Assembly: GCA_934500835.1 (NCBI GenBank) | Contig: CAKSTR010000011.1 | Span: 94,434 to 158,433 of the forward strand | Length of the DNA stretch: 64,000 bases | Direction: 5' to 3' | Origin: an uncultured Paracoccaceae bacterium | GTDB lineage: Bacteria; Pseudomonadota; Alphaproteobacteria; Rhodobacterales; Rhodobacteraceae | Shown: positions 1-8,673 of the stretch, piece after piece | How positions within the stretch are numbered: position 1 is the stretch's first letter | How the letters are laid out: every line of letters starts with the position of its first letter | Program-made: the position numbers and the translations under genes | The notes under the pieces: model-generated | Seen by the model: only the letters and a program-made list of their open reading frames with translations | Told to the model about the DNA's origin: nothing | Databases searched by the model: none

Positions 1-584
1 TGGAGGAGAAGTATCTCGGCATCACCAGCTCGGCCGAAGCCCTCCAGGATGTGCAGGACGACCTGAAGGAAGCGATCCTCGACTTCGCGCAGACCGGGGA
101 GGGGGCCTTCGATCAGGTTGCGGCGGCGATCGAGCGGATGGCCCTGCAGGCAATCCTGTTCGGCGAGGGGCCGTTCGGCAGCATCTTCAAGGATGCCTTC
201 GGGGTCGAAGGCGGATTTGCCGGCCTGATCACCGATATGCTCGGCCTGCCCTCGTTCGAGGGCGGGGGCTACACCGGCAACGCCGCCCGCACCGGCGGGC
301 TGGACGGCAAGGGCGGTTATCTCGCCATGCTGCATCCGCGCGAGCATGTGGTGGACATGGAGCGCCAGCAGAAGATCGGCCTTGCCGCCAGCGGCGTCCG
401 TGCCGGCGGCACCGTGGTGCAGGTCAACAACTACTCCAGCGGCGCGGTCGAGCAGGAGCGGTCTAAGGGCCCGGACGGAGAGGAGATCATCCGCGTGACG
501 GTGGGACGGCAGCTGAGCCAGGGCGATCATGACAGGGCGCTCTCGGCGCGGACGGGCGGCAAGCCCCGGCTGGTGCGGCGGTGA
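1..584 (+). CDS. Phage tail tape-measure protein, C-terminal part (partial at window start)
   Basis: The reading frame is open from base 3, so only the C-terminal 193 codons or so are present. The segment GGYTGNAARTGGLDGKGGY followed by LHPREHVVDMERQQ is the Gly-rich C-terminal signature often seen in tape-measure proteins of siphophages in alphaproteobacteria. Tape-measure proteins set tail length and fill the tail tube. The GTG at base 51 is internal and is not the start. The stop overlaps the GTG start of the next tail gene at 581 (GTGA), showing translational coupling. The family is assigned from this signature and from the gene order downstream. Confidence 0.75.
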   Translation, partial: EEKYLGITSSAEALQDVQDDLKEAILDFAQTGEGAFDQVAAAIERMALQAILFGEGPFGSIFKDAFGVEGGFAGLITDMLGLPSFEGGGYTGNAARTGGLDGKGGYLAMLHPREHVVDMERQQKIGLAASGVRAGGTVVQVNNYSSGAVEQERSKGPDGEEIIRVTVGRQLSQGDHDRALSARTGGKPRLVRR

Positions 585-1891
585 CGCTGGCTCCGGTCTG
601 GCCCGCCTCGCTCCGGCAGGCGCCGCGGCGGGGCACCTTCCAAGGTGGTCCGCTGGATTTCCGGCGTCGGTTCACGCCCGATCGCGGTGACGATATCGTC
701 CGCCGCGGCAGCACGGCGGTGGTCATGTCCTATGACGGGGTGACCTTCCCGAACCTGTCCGGTGCGCAGATCCTTGCCTTCGAGAACTGGTATCGGGACG
801 ATCTCAAGGGCGGTGGCCTGCCTTTTGCCTGGCGCGACCCGGTTACTGCCGCGCTGTGGCTGTGGCGGATCAACGGAGACGGCAGGCTGGCCTATTCGAT
901 CAGCCACCGTGGCGGTGACCGGCACGATCTGACGATCAGCCTGATCCGTCGGCCGGGGCCGCCCTGGTGGGCCTGGATGATCCCGGCAGACCGCACGGTC
1001 GCGCCAAAGGCGGCCTACGACTTTAGACGGGGCATTTACGACGCCGGCGGAGGCCCGATCGGCCGCCCCGCCGCCTTTACCTTCAGCCGCGCGAGCGAGG
1101 GCCGGTATTTCGACGCTGACGGCGCGATCCAGGTGGCCGCCGCGGATATGCCCCGCATCGGTCATCACCCCAACACCTTCGCCCGCCGCGGCTTGTTGGT
1201 CGAGCCGGCGAGGACGAACCTGCTGACCCGGTCTTCGGAACCGGGCCATACGAACTGGCAGGCCGTGAATGCGAGCAAGGCGGTGGGCTCGACCATCTAC
1301 TACGGCCCCTATGCGGCGCTGACCTCTACGGGTGGGGGCGTCGGCTATGTATCCCTGCCGGCCGTCAATACGACCGGCGAGGTGACGTTCTCGGTGATCG
1401 TCGGTTTTCCTGGCGGGACAGTGACCGGGGCCACCCTGTTCTGCGGCGGCGCAGGGAACCAGTATGGCGCCACGATCCTGCCCGGCGGCACCTGGACGAA
1501 CATCCATCCCCTGATCACCTCGGTGCGGTCGGAGCGGCTGCGCGGCGGCTGGTGGCGCGCCTCGGTCACCACCAGCCCGCCTGCTTGGCCCCTCATCGGA
1601 GGCGTATTCATTCAGGGCGCGGTCGGCTCGACTGTATTCGCGGGAGCACCGCAGATCGAGCAGGGCAGCGCCGCAACAAGCTACATCCCCACCACCTCAG
1701 CCGCGGTCGCCCGGGCAGCTGATCTCGCCGGCCTCGTCACGGCACACGGCCTCTGCGACGTCCGGGTGATCTACGACGACGGCTCGGCCGATACGCTGCT
1801 TTCGCAGACACTGGTCGCCGGCTGGTGGCCGACCCAAGCGCGCGCCCACATCGCCGGCATCGCAGTCTTCGACGCGGGGGTGCTGGCATGA
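581..1891 (+). CDS. Phage minor tail protein fused to a lectin-like receptor-binding module
   Basis: This 436-residue protein starts at a GTG overlapping the tape-measure stop. Residues 1-140 or so resemble a small siphophage minor tail protein (motif FENWYRDDLKGGGLPFAWRD). Residues about 165-400 resemble the beta-rich module of phage head/tail spike fibres, with FTFSRASEGRYFDADG, then RGLLVEPARTNLL, then SYIPTT near the end. Proteins with this module usually place a carbohydrate-binding domain on the virion. It sits where lambda has gpM. The fusion is inferred from motif order; no catalytic residues are evident. The stop overlaps the next start (ATGA at 1888). Confidence 0.6.
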   Translation: MTLAPVWPASLRQAPRRGTFQGGPLDFRRRFTPDRGDDIVRRGSTAVVMSYDGVTFPNLSGAQILAFENWYRDDLKGGGLPFAWRDPVTAALWLWRINGDGRLAYSISHRGGDRHDLTISLIRRPGPPWWAWMIPADRTVAPKAAYDFRRGIYDAGGGPIGRPAAFTFSRASEGRYFDADGAIQVAAADMPRIGHHPNTFARRGLLVEPARTNLLTRSSEPGHTNWQAVNASKAVGSTIYYGPYAALTSTGGGVGYVSLPAVNTTGEVTFSVIVGFPGGTVTGATLFCGGAGNQYGATILPGGTWTNIHPLITSVRSERLRGGWWRASVTTSPPAWPLIGGVFIQGAVGSTVFAGAPQIEQGSAATSYIPTTSAAVARAADLAGLVTAHGLCDVRVIYDDGSADTLLSQTLVAGWWPTQARAHIAGIAVFDAGVLA

Positions 1892-2397
1892 GCCGCATCG
1901 TAGACCCTGCCATTCGACGCGGGTTGGAGACCTCCGATCACCCCGAGGATCTGATCGCATTCCTGACCATCAGTCATCCGGGTCTGGTCGAGCCGATCCG
2001 CGTGGTCAGCGACGGCTTCGACTATCTCCTCGGCGGCCGCCTCTATGCCGGCGTCCCCTTCGGTTACCGACTGCTGACGGACAGCGAGACCGGCCCGCGC
2101 AGCCAGCTGGTGGTGCAGGCTGTCGACCGGCGGGTGACGCGGGCGCTGCTCGCGGCCGAATCGCGCGCCAAGGTGACGCTGGAGTTGCATTCGACGGCGG
2201 CATTCGACCTGTCGCAGGACCCGAGAGTCGAGATCGGGACCGCGACGCGGGTCTATGGGTGGGACACATTCGATCTGGTCAACGTCGAAGGCAGCCCGGC
2301 CGAGATGTCCGGAGACATCGAGCGGGGGGATTATACGGTCGAGCCCTGGCCCAGCATACGGGCCACGCAGGACCGTCTGCCGGGGCTGTTCCGGTGA
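1888..2397 (+). CDS. DUF1833-type phage tail protein (gpL position)
   Basis: 169 residues starting MSRIVDPAIRRG. The ATG at 1888 overlaps the upstream stop, so it is preferred over the in-frame ATG at 1825 that lies inside the upstream gene. The pattern of an N-terminal FLTISHPGLVEPIRVVSDG segment and C-terminal paired strands matches the DUF1833 family of phage tail proteins. It lies between the minor tail protein and the NlpC/P60 peptidase, equivalent to lambda gpL. No cysteine cluster typical of iron-sulfur gpL is present. Confidence 0.6.
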   Translation: MSRIVDPAIRRGLETSDHPEDLIAFLTISHPGLVEPIRVVSDGFDYLLGGRLYAGVPFGYRLLTDSETGPRSQLVVQAVDRRVTRALLAAESRAKVTLELHSTAAFDLSQDPRVEIGTATRVYGWDTFDLVNVEGSPAEMSGDIERGDYTVEPWPSIRATQDRLPGLFR

Positions 2398-2822
2398 CAG
2401 CATCCGCGTGGGCGCCGCCCGGCGCAGGCTGGTGGGCCAGATACATCGGCCTGCCGTTTCAGGACGGCGGGCGGGGGCCCGACCGGGTCGACTGCTGGGG
2501 GCTGGTCCGGCTGGTCCTGGCGGAGGAGCGTGGCATAGTCCTTCCTTCCTATGGCGAGATCAGCGCGGCAGACTTGGTCCGTGTGGCACGGGCGATGGAC
2601 GCGGGCAAGGATGACGGCTGGCGCGTCCCGGCCGTGCCGCAGGCGTTCGACGTCTGCCTGATGCGCGGGCCCCGCGGCGGCAGGGCGGTGGTGCATGTCG
2701 GGCTGATGACCGACACCAGCCATATGATCCATGTGGAGCAGGCGACGGCGACCGTCCGCGTGCCCGTTTCCCATTTCAGCGTTGCCGGCCGGATCATCGG
2801 TTTTCGCAGGAGGATGGCATGA
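2394..2822 (+). CDS. NlpC/P60 family phage tail peptidase
   Basis: 142 residues from a GTG that overlaps the DUF1833 stop (GTGA). The catalytic cysteine lies in DCWGLVRL (Cys34) and the catalytic histidine in VHVGLM (His101), the usual NlpC/P60 pair. Such proteins (lambda gpK, GTA g14) cut peptidoglycan cross-links at the tail tip during DNA entry. The longer frame reaching back to 2259 overlaps the previous gene and has no NlpC homology. The stop overlaps the start of the gpJ-like gene (ATGA, 2819). Confidence 0.8.
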   Translation: MTASAWAPPGAGWWARYIGLPFQDGGRGPDRVDCWGLVRLVLAEERGIVLPSYGEISAADLVRVARAMDAGKDDGWRVPAVPQAFDVCLMRGPRGGRAVVHVGLMTDTSHMIHVEQATATVRVPVSHFSVAGRIIGFRRRMA

Positions 2823-5455
2823 GTGTCCTGGTCGTCTTCCGCCCGCCCTTCGCGTTCGAGCCTCGCATCGCCCGCCTTCCCGAGGGCTTGACCCTGGCCG
2901 AAATGGCCGCGCGAATGCCCGGCCTGCCCGAGGATTTCGCCGCCCATGGCGCGATCTGTATCGCCGGCCACCAGGTGCCTCCCGCGCTCTGGGGGGCCGT
3001 CCGTCCCCGGGCAACCTCTGCCCAGGGCGTGCGGGTGGAAGTGACCTTCCACTATCCTCCTCGGGGCGGACGTCAGGGCGGCGGCAAGCGGATTCTTGCG
3101 GTCATCGCCTCGATCGCCCTGATGGCCTTCTCCGGTGGCATCGCCACCAACGGGGTCAAATGGCTCGGGATCGCCGGCAAGACATGGCAGGCCCGGGCGC
3201 TCGCACTAGGGGTCGGTTATGTTGGTTCGCTTGCGATGGCGGCGCTGTCCAAGCCGCCCGCAGCGCCGGTCACGCCGGCCGAGGAGCGGCGGGAGACCGC
3301 CGCTTCGGCCCAGGGCAACATTCTGGAGGCCAATGGGGCGATCCCCCGCGTCATCGGCGAGCGCAAGGTGTTTCCGCCCTTCGCAGCTCAGCCGCTTACC
3401 CTCTTCGACGGGCCGGATGAGGTGGTGGAGGCAGTCTATGCCCTGGCAGGACCGCACCGGCTGACCGATATCCGGGTGGGCGGCGCCGATATCGCCTCGC
3501 TCGGCATCGAGTATGAGACGCGCGAGGGTTGGCCGGGCGATGCGCCGCTGACGCTCACCAGACGGCAGGGCTGGACCGAATCGGTGCAGGCAGAGGTGCG
3601 GGGCCATCTGGCCTCCGAGGGCGATGGCGCGACACTGGATGTATCGGCCGGAGACCAGGCCACGGCGCTGCCGCAGCCCTATGTGGTGGTGACCCGCCGC
3701 GCGCCGGACGAGCATCTGTTGCAGATCGCATTCGGACAAGGCCTGTTCGATCAGGCCGATTCCACGCGCCGGCTTCGGGTGCCGCTGCGCCTGCGGATGC
3801 GGCAGGTTGGGGCGTCGACCTGGATCAACCTGCCGGAGCTGCACTTCCAGGCTGCCGGGGTGCGCCCCCTGCGCGCCACCATCGCCCTGGACTGGACCGG
3901 GACGCCGGCGCCCGCCCCGTCCGCTGCGAATGCGGAGGGCTTCGTCGAGGTGCGCAAGGCCTGCCCGGGACAGACCGAAACGCCCGCCGGAGGGGCATGG
4001 ACGGCGGACCCGCATTTCGGCAGCGGCGGGGAGGACTGGCAGACCGCCAGCAATCTGGGATCGACCGGCGTCATGAATGTCTCCGCCGATCGCTACAATG
4101 TCCGGTTCCACCTCGACCCGGCCCTGTTCCCCAAGGGGCGATACGAGATCGAGATCCTGCGCGGTGCGGTTTTCGTCGCCGCCAACTACAGCCCGGCGTC
4201 CTATCAGGTTTCGGGGTCGGTCTGGGATCTGTTCGGCTACCGGGGCGCGGGTCAGATCGTCCATAGCCGGGACGGCATCGGCGACACGCTCTACCTGTTG
4301 CGGTCGATCTCGATCTGGCACGAGCCACCGATCGCAGCCGAAGGCCTGGCGCTGATCGCCATCCGGGCGCGCAACCGGCAACTGGACCGCGTCTCTGTCG
4401 TGGCCGGCGGCTGGGTGCCGGACTGGGACGGCAGCGGCTGGCGGCAATGGGTGGTCACGACCAACCCGGCCGCACACCTGCGCGACGTGCTCGCTGGTCC
4501 GATGAACGCCCGGCCGGTTCCCGCCGCGATGGTAGACGATGCCTCGCTGCTGGCCTGGCGCGCAGATGGCCACAGCTGCACGGCCCTGGTCGAAGGGTTG
4601 TCCGTCGGGGATGCCGCCGATCTGATCGCCGGCAGCGGTTATGCACGGCCCTACTGGTCAGAGATCTACGGCGTGGCGCGGGACTATGATCGCTCTGCCG
4701 AGGCGCCGGTACAGGTGTTCAGCCCGCGCAACGGTGCCGAATTCACCTGGTCGAAAGCCTTCCCGGTGCTGCCGGACGGTCTGCGGGTGACCTATTTTGA
4801 CGCGGCCGAGGACTACGAGGAACGCCAGATCATCGTGCCCCGCCGGGGTTTCGTTGGCGCCCCCCAACTTCTGGAGCAGGTGACCTATCTGGGCCCGGTG
4901 ACCGAGGCCGCCGCCAGGAAGCGCGCCCTCTACGATCTGGACCAGGGCCGCCTGCGCAGCACCTATTATGGGCTGACCGCCCCGGCCGAGGCAATCGTCT
5001 GCCGTCGCGGCGATCTTGTCGGCCTGCAGCATGACATGCTGGAGGAGATGGCCGGAGAGGGGCGGGTCGTCGGTTGGGAGACTGACCCTGACGGCGACGT
5101 GACTGCGTTGCTGCTGGACACGACAGTGCCGACCAGCAGCGAGCCGGACCTGTTGGCGGTGGCCGATCTGCTGTCGGTGCCCGACGTGCTGGCGCTCGGA
5201 CGCCGAAGTGCAGTCGTTCTCCGGGGAACCTCGGGGCCGGGCATGGCGATCGGCATTCTCGGCGCCGGCGGTGAGACCGATCGGCTGGTGCTGGAGACCC
5301 CGATTGCGGTGGCGGAGATCTACGAAGGAGCCCTGGCAATCGTCGGGCCGGCCGAGCGCTGCCTGCTGCGGCTGATCGTGCTGGACATCCAGCCGGCCGA
5401 GGACCTGCAGGCCCGGCTGACGCTGGTGCCCGAAGCAAACGAACTCCACGCCTGA
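2819..5455 (+). CDS. gpJ/TipJ-like host-specificity tail tip protein
   Basis: 878 residues. The N-terminus has a small beta-rich part and then a hydrophobic Gly/Ala stretch (about 93-140), like the membrane-active segment of lambda gpJ and TipJ proteins. The middle has FVEVRKACPGQTETP and repeated beta segments; residues 600-800 contain the conserved LPDGLRVTYFD...GPVTEAAARKRALYDL region, which corresponds to the DUF1983/TipJ core. It forms the distal tail tip that contacts the host. Its place directly after the NlpC/P60 gene and before the fibre gene supports this. Confidence 0.75.
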   Translation: MSVLVVFRPPFAFEPRIARLPEGLTLAEMAARMPGLPEDFAAHGAICIAGHQVPPALWGAVRPRATSAQGVRVEVTFHYPPRGGRQGGGKRILAVIASIALMAFSGGIATNGVKWLGIAGKTWQARALALGVGYVGSLAMAALSKPPAAPVTPAEERRETAASAQGNILEANGAIPRVIGERKVFPPFAAQPLTLFDGPDEVVEAVYALAGPHRLTDIRVGGADIASLGIEYETREGWPGDAPLTLTRRQGWTESVQAEVRGHLASEGDGATLDVSAGDQATALPQPYVVVTRRAPDEHLLQIAFGQGLFDQADSTRRLRVPLRLRMRQVGASTWINLPELHFQAAGVRPLRATIALDWTGTPAPAPSAANAEGFVEVRKACPGQTETPAGGAWTADPHFGSGGEDWQTASNLGSTGVMNVSADRYNVRFHLDPALFPKGRYEIEILRGAVFVAANYSPASYQVSGSVWDLFGYRGAGQIVHSRDGIGDTLYLLRSISIWHEPPIAAEGLALIAIRARNRQLDRVSVVAGGWVPDWDGSGWRQWVVTTNPAAHLRDVLAGPMNARPVPAAMVDDASLLAWRADGHSCTALVEGLSVGDAADLIAGSGYARPYWSEIYGVARDYDRSAEAPVQVFSPRNGAEFTWSKAFPVLPDGLRVTYFDAAEDYEERQIIVPRRGFVGAPQLLEQVTYLGPVTEAAARKRALYDLDQGRLRSTYYGLTAPAEAIVCRRGDLVGLQHDMLEEMAGEGRVVGWETDPDGDVTALLLDTTVPTSSEPDLLAVADLLSVPDVLALGRRSAVVLRGTSGPGMAIGILGAGGETDRLVLETPIAVAEIYEGALAIVGPAERCLLRLIVLDIQPAEDLQARLTLVPEANELHA

Positions 5456-5465
5456 AAGGGTAAAT

Positions 5466-6539
5466 ATGGCAACGCGCGATACCTATTCCAGCGCCTCCGC
5501 TCCGCCGGTCAACGGTCCTGCTTTCGCGGACAATGTCGCCGGGCATATCAAACGGCTCTACGATGCGTCGTATCTGCCGTTGACCTCGGTCGGAGGCACG
5601 GGCAATGCGGTGACCGCCGCGCTGGATCCCGTGCTGGACGGCGGCGGCCTTGTCACCGGCATGAAATTCGGGATCACCTGGGCCGCCACCAACAGCGGCG
5701 GGATGACGCTCGCGATCAACGGCGGTTCCGCTTTGCCCATCCTGCAGGCCAACGGTGCTGCAATGACGGGCGGGGCAGCACCAGCCGGCCGGCGCGCACT
5801 GCTCGAATACGTCGGCGGCGCATTCCTGGTGATCGGTGGCGGAGCGGGGGGCGGGTCGACCGCTGCCCCCTACATGCTGGCGATCACCACCAGCCAGACC
5901 TGGACGAAGCCGTCCGGATATGACGACGACACCGTCGTGCTGATCGAGGCCTGGGGCGCCGGTGGTGGTGGCGGCCGGAATGGTACATCCCCTTATGGCG
6001 GCGGCGGTGGGGGTGCCTATTCAGCGCTCCAGCGCCGGTTCATCGACGTGCCGTCCTCGCTCTCGATCGTCATCGGTGCAGGCGGAGCCGGTGCTGTCGG
6101 CAATGGTGCCGGCGGCAATGGCGGCAACACCGTGGTCGGCACGATCCTCACCGCCTATGGCGGCGGCGGCGGCGCCATTCAGGGCGGCGGCGGCGGCGGG
6201 GAAGTCTCCGCTGGCTCTGGAAGCACGGCGGGCGAAGTAGGCGGCGGCGCCGGTGCCGCGGCCCGGACGATTTGGGGCGGCGGGGGTGGCGGGCCAGACT
6301 CCACCTCTGGGTACCACGCTGTGTTCGGAGGGGGTGGCGGCGGTGGGGGGCGAACGGCGAATGCCGCGCCCTATCCCGGCGGCATCAGCCTCCATGGGGG
6401 CAACGGCGGCGACGGCGGGCGCTACAACAACCTGAATGGATCTCCTGGCACGGCGCCCGGCGGTGGCGGCGGCGGGGCCTACAACAGCACCGCCGGCAAT
6501 GGCGCGCGCGGCGAAGTCCGCATCTGGATTTTCGGGTGA
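5466..6539 (+). CDS. Glycine-rich phage tail fibre/adhesin
   Basis: 357 residues. Residues 1-125 form a non-repetitive attachment-like domain (MATRDTYSSASAPPVNGPAF). After a WTKPSGYDDDTVVLIEAWGAG strand, the rest is dominated by runs of 3-8 glycines spaced by short variable loops, ending GEVRIWIFG. Such Gly-rich domains occur in phage fibre tips, where glycine runs can form polyglycine-II helices and the loops between them recognise the receptor. The gene follows gpJ by 10 bases with an AAAGGG site. The G-run DNA is prone to slippage, which could vary host range, but the frame is intact here. Confidence 0.75.
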   Translation: MATRDTYSSASAPPVNGPAFADNVAGHIKRLYDASYLPLTSVGGTGNAVTAALDPVLDGGGLVTGMKFGITWAATNSGGMTLAINGGSALPILQANGAAMTGGAAPAGRRALLEYVGGAFLVIGGGAGGGSTAAPYMLAITTSQTWTKPSGYDDDTVVLIEAWGAGGGGGRNGTSPYGGGGGGAYSALQRRFIDVPSSLSIVIGAGGAGAVGNGAGGNGGNTVVGTILTAYGGGGGAIQGGGGGGEVSAGSGSTAGEVGGGAGAAARTIWGGGGGGPDSTSGYHAVFGGGGGGGGRTANAAPYPGGISLHGGNGGDGGRYNNLNGSPGTAPGGGGGGAYNSTAGNGARGEVRIWIFG

Positions 6540-6550
6540 TGGAGGCAGGC

Positions 6551-7084
6551 ATGAGACTCGCACAGATCGAGGGCGGCATCGTCGTCAATGTGGCGGAGGT
6601 GGCCCCCGGCAGCATCCCGGATTTCATGGCCGACTGGCCCGAGTTGCCGGAGGGCGCCGGGATCGGCTGGACATGGGACGGGGAGGCGTTTTCGCCACCG
6701 GCTGGCCCCTCGGCCGAGGAGCTGCTGGCCGAGGCCAAGGACAGCGCCCGCCAGCGCCTGACCGCTTCGATCCGCGGCGCCCGCACCGCAATGATCACCG
6801 ATCTGCCGGGCCAGGACATGATCTACCTGGCGAAACTGACCGAGGCCGCGGCCTGGACGACGGCAGTCGATCCCGACCCGGCCGACTACCCGCTGCTCTC
6901 GGCCGAGGTCGGCATCACCGCGCCGACGGCCGACGAACTGGCGCAGCTCTGGCTCAACATGGGCCAGCTCTGGCGCGCCGCCGCCGCGCAGCTGGAGGCC
7001 CTGCGCATGTCCACCGGCGCCGCCATCGACGCGGCCGAGACGCCGGAGGACGTGGCGGCGGCGCTGGCCGCGCTGGCCTATTAG
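6551..7084 (+). CDS. Tail fibre assembly-like protein
   Basis: 177 residues from ATG 6551, preceded by GGAGG at 6541-6545; an in-frame ATG at 6539 overlaps the fibre stop and would add four residues. The N-terminal part (MRLAQIEGGIVVNVAEV, then WPELP...WTWDGEAFSPP) resembles the small fibre-assembly or DUF4376-type proteins encoded next to phage fibres: a beta-rich N-terminus, a Pro-rich hinge near 55-60, and an Ala-rich helical C-terminus. A chaperone role for the Gly-rich fibre is inferred from position. Confidence 0.55.
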   Translation: MRLAQIEGGIVVNVAEVAPGSIPDFMADWPELPEGAGIGWTWDGEAFSPPAGPSAEELLAEAKDSARQRLTASIRGARTAMITDLPGQDMIYLAKLTEAAAWTTAVDPDPADYPLLSAEVGITAPTADELAQLWLNMGQLWRAAAAQLEALRMSTGAAIDAAETPEDVAAALAALAY

Positions 7085-7181
7085 GCCCTCTAGGATGCCG
7101 GAGGTTTGGTCCGATGTGGCGGCGAGCGGCCCGATGGACAGGGCCGGCCATCCATCCGCGGGGGCGCCTGAAAAAAGAAGA

Positions 7182-7200
7182 CCCCGCCGGGAGGGCGGGG
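7182..7200 (-). terminator. G/C hairpin with T-run on the minus strand
   Basis: CCCCGCC (7182-7188) pairs with GGCGGGG (7194-7200). On the minus strand it is followed by TCTTCTTTTTT (complement of 7171-7181), so it would stop leftward transcription. No leftward gene is close enough to need it, so it may instead be a processing or antisense-limiting structure at the start of the lysis module. Confidence 0.35.
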
Positions 7201-7311
7201 CGAGTCATGGAACGTCATGGAAGACCACATGGTCTCCCGCTTTTCTACGGGCGGAAGACCGATGACGCAACCCCGCCTCTGGCAGGCTTTACTCTTGCGC
7301 AGGAGACCCCG

Positions 7312-7590
7312 TTGACCGACCCCGAATACCGCCGCGACCTCGCGCGCATCGAGACCAAGCTGGACCAGATGCAGGAGGCCATCGTCAGTCTTGCGCGCAT
7401 GGAGGAGCGGATGATCACGCTGTTCAAGCGCATGGACAGCTATGACGGCTCCCTGCGCGAGACCGACCGCCGGGTGGCGGAACTGGAGCGGATCACCATC
7501 GGCCGGGGGATGTTCTTCCGCTGGCTGGACCGCGGCGGGGTGGCAATCCTCGGTGCTGCGGTGGCGCTGATCTTCAAGCAGTGGGGATGA
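7312..7590 (+). CDS. XhlA-like small phage membrane protein
   Basis: About 92 residues if TTG 7312 is the start, preceded by AGGAG at 7301-7305; an in-frame ATG at 7207 would add 35 low-complexity residues. The N-terminal two-thirds is a charged amphipathic helix (RIETKLDQMQEAIVSLARM...ERMITLFKRMD) and the C-terminus is one membrane segment (GVAILGAAVALIF). This layout matches haemolysin XhlA-type proteins that accompany phage holins. It comes just before the endolysin, supporting a lysis role. The family call rests on topology rather than a diagnostic motif. Confidence 0.5.
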   Translation: MTDPEYRRDLARIETKLDQMQEAIVSLARMEERMITLFKRMDSYDGSLRETDRRVAELERITIGRGMFFRWLDRGGVAILGAAVALIFKQWG

Positions 7591-7618
7591 CTCGACTTGC
7601 ACTTTCCGCACAAAACCT

Positions 7619-7642
7619 GGCCCGCCTCGCGCGGGCCTTTTC
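7619..7642 (+). terminator. Rho-independent terminator before the endolysin gene
   Basis: GGCCCGC (7619-7625), 5-base loop, GCGGGCC (7631-7637), then TTTTC. It sits between the XhlA-like gene and the endolysin and could lower lysis-gene expression relative to structural genes, or be read through by an antiterminator. Confidence 0.7.
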
Positions 7643-7655
7643 ATGGGAGTATGAA

Positions 7656-8399
7656 ATGACCGCTGCCAATTACCCCGCCGTGATGGATGAGGTATTCCGC
7701 CACGAGGGCGGCTATGTGAACCACCCAAAAGATCCGGGCGGCGAAACGAAATACGGCATCACCAAGCGCAGCTATCCCGGTCTGGACATCCTCAATCTCA
7801 CCAAGGAACAAGCGCGGGCCATCTATCGCCACGACTTCTGGGAACCGCTTAAGGGCGATCAGCTGCCGGCGGGCCTCGATCTGGTCGCCATGGATGCCTC
7901 GGTCAATTCCGGCCTCGCCCGGGGGCCGAAGTGGCTGCAGGGGGCCCTTGGGGTGGCGGCCGATGGCGTGATCGGTCCGGCGACCCTGAAGCGGGCGCAG
8001 CAGGCCAATCCCTTTGACGTGATCCCTCGCGCCTGTTCCGCCCGTATGGGGTTCCTGCGCGGCCTGCGCACCTGGGGCACCTTTGGCAAGGGCTGGACGC
8101 GCCGGGTGGCCTCGGTCGAGGCCGTCAGCATGAAGATGGCAGCCAAGGTCGCATCCGTGCCGGTCGCCGATGTCCGCACGGCCGGAGCCGATCAGGCCAG
8201 CAAAGCTGCGACCCGGGACGCCCAGAAGGCGGGCGGTGCCGGGGCGGCTGGTGGCGTCTCGGTCAATCTGGCCGATCTGCCCGATTGGGGTGTTGCCCTC
8301 GCGGCCGTGGCCGTGGCCGTCGTGATCATCATCGCCCTCGGCCAACGTCGCTTTCAGCTGGCCCGCGCCGAGGCTTACCGCAACCTGCTGGAGGATTGA
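7656..8399 (+). CDS. GH108-family endolysin with C-terminal membrane segment
   Basis: 247 residues from ATG 7656, with GGGAG upstream at 7645-7649. Residues 10-100 form the glycoside hydrolase 108 domain; Glu17 in RHEGGY is the predicted catalytic acid, followed by DPGGETKYGIT. Residues 100-165 or so match the peptidoglycan-binding domain that follows GH108 (GALGVAADGVIGPATLKRA). After an Ala/Gly-rich linker there is a strong membrane helix (WGVALAAVAVAVVIIIALG) near the C-terminus. The enzyme cuts the glycan strand for host lysis. The membrane helix suggests tethering before holin triggering. Confidence 0.85.
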   Translation: MTAANYPAVMDEVFRHEGGYVNHPKDPGGETKYGITKRSYPGLDILNLTKEQARAIYRHDFWEPLKGDQLPAGLDLVAMDASVNSGLARGPKWLQGALGVAADGVIGPATLKRAQQANPFDVIPRACSARMGFLRGLRTWGTFGKGWTRRVASVEAVSMKMAAKVASVPVADVRTAGADQASKAATRDAQKAGGAGAAGGVSVNLADLPDWGVALAAVAVAVVIIIALGQRRFQLARAEAYRNLLED

Positions 8400-8400
8400 T

Positions 8401-8673
8401 ATGCCCACGCCCATCTTCTTCGCCTGGACCCGGTCCTTCTGGCTCGGGATCCTGCCGACCCTGCTGATCGTGCTTGATCTCGCCGTGCAGATCATGGGCG
8501 ACCCGGGGCTGACGCCACCTGTCGCCGCCCTGATCGGCTGGATGATCGGCGCCGATCCGATGGTCATCGAAGGCTGGATGCTGCGCCTGGCGCCGCTCTT
8601 CGCGCTGCTGATCGCGCAGCAACGGAGCGGATCGTCCCGGCCTTACACGCTGGACCCGAGGGCACGGCAATGA
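8401..8673 (+). CDS. Putative holin (two membrane segments)
   Basis: 90 residues with two hydrophobic stretches (FFAWTRSFWLGILPTLLIVLDLAV and a second around 55-70) and a polar C-terminus. It starts one base after the endolysin stop, with GGAGG at 8391-8395 inside the endolysin gene. Size, topology and placement between endolysin and a 3TM-type holin suggest a holin or antiholin. There is no sequence motif specific enough to name a family. Confidence 0.5.
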   Translation: MPTPIFFAWTRSFWLGILPTLLIVLDLAVQIMGDPGLTPPVAALIGWMIGADPMVIEGWMLRLAPLFALLIAQQRSGSSRPYTLDPRARQ

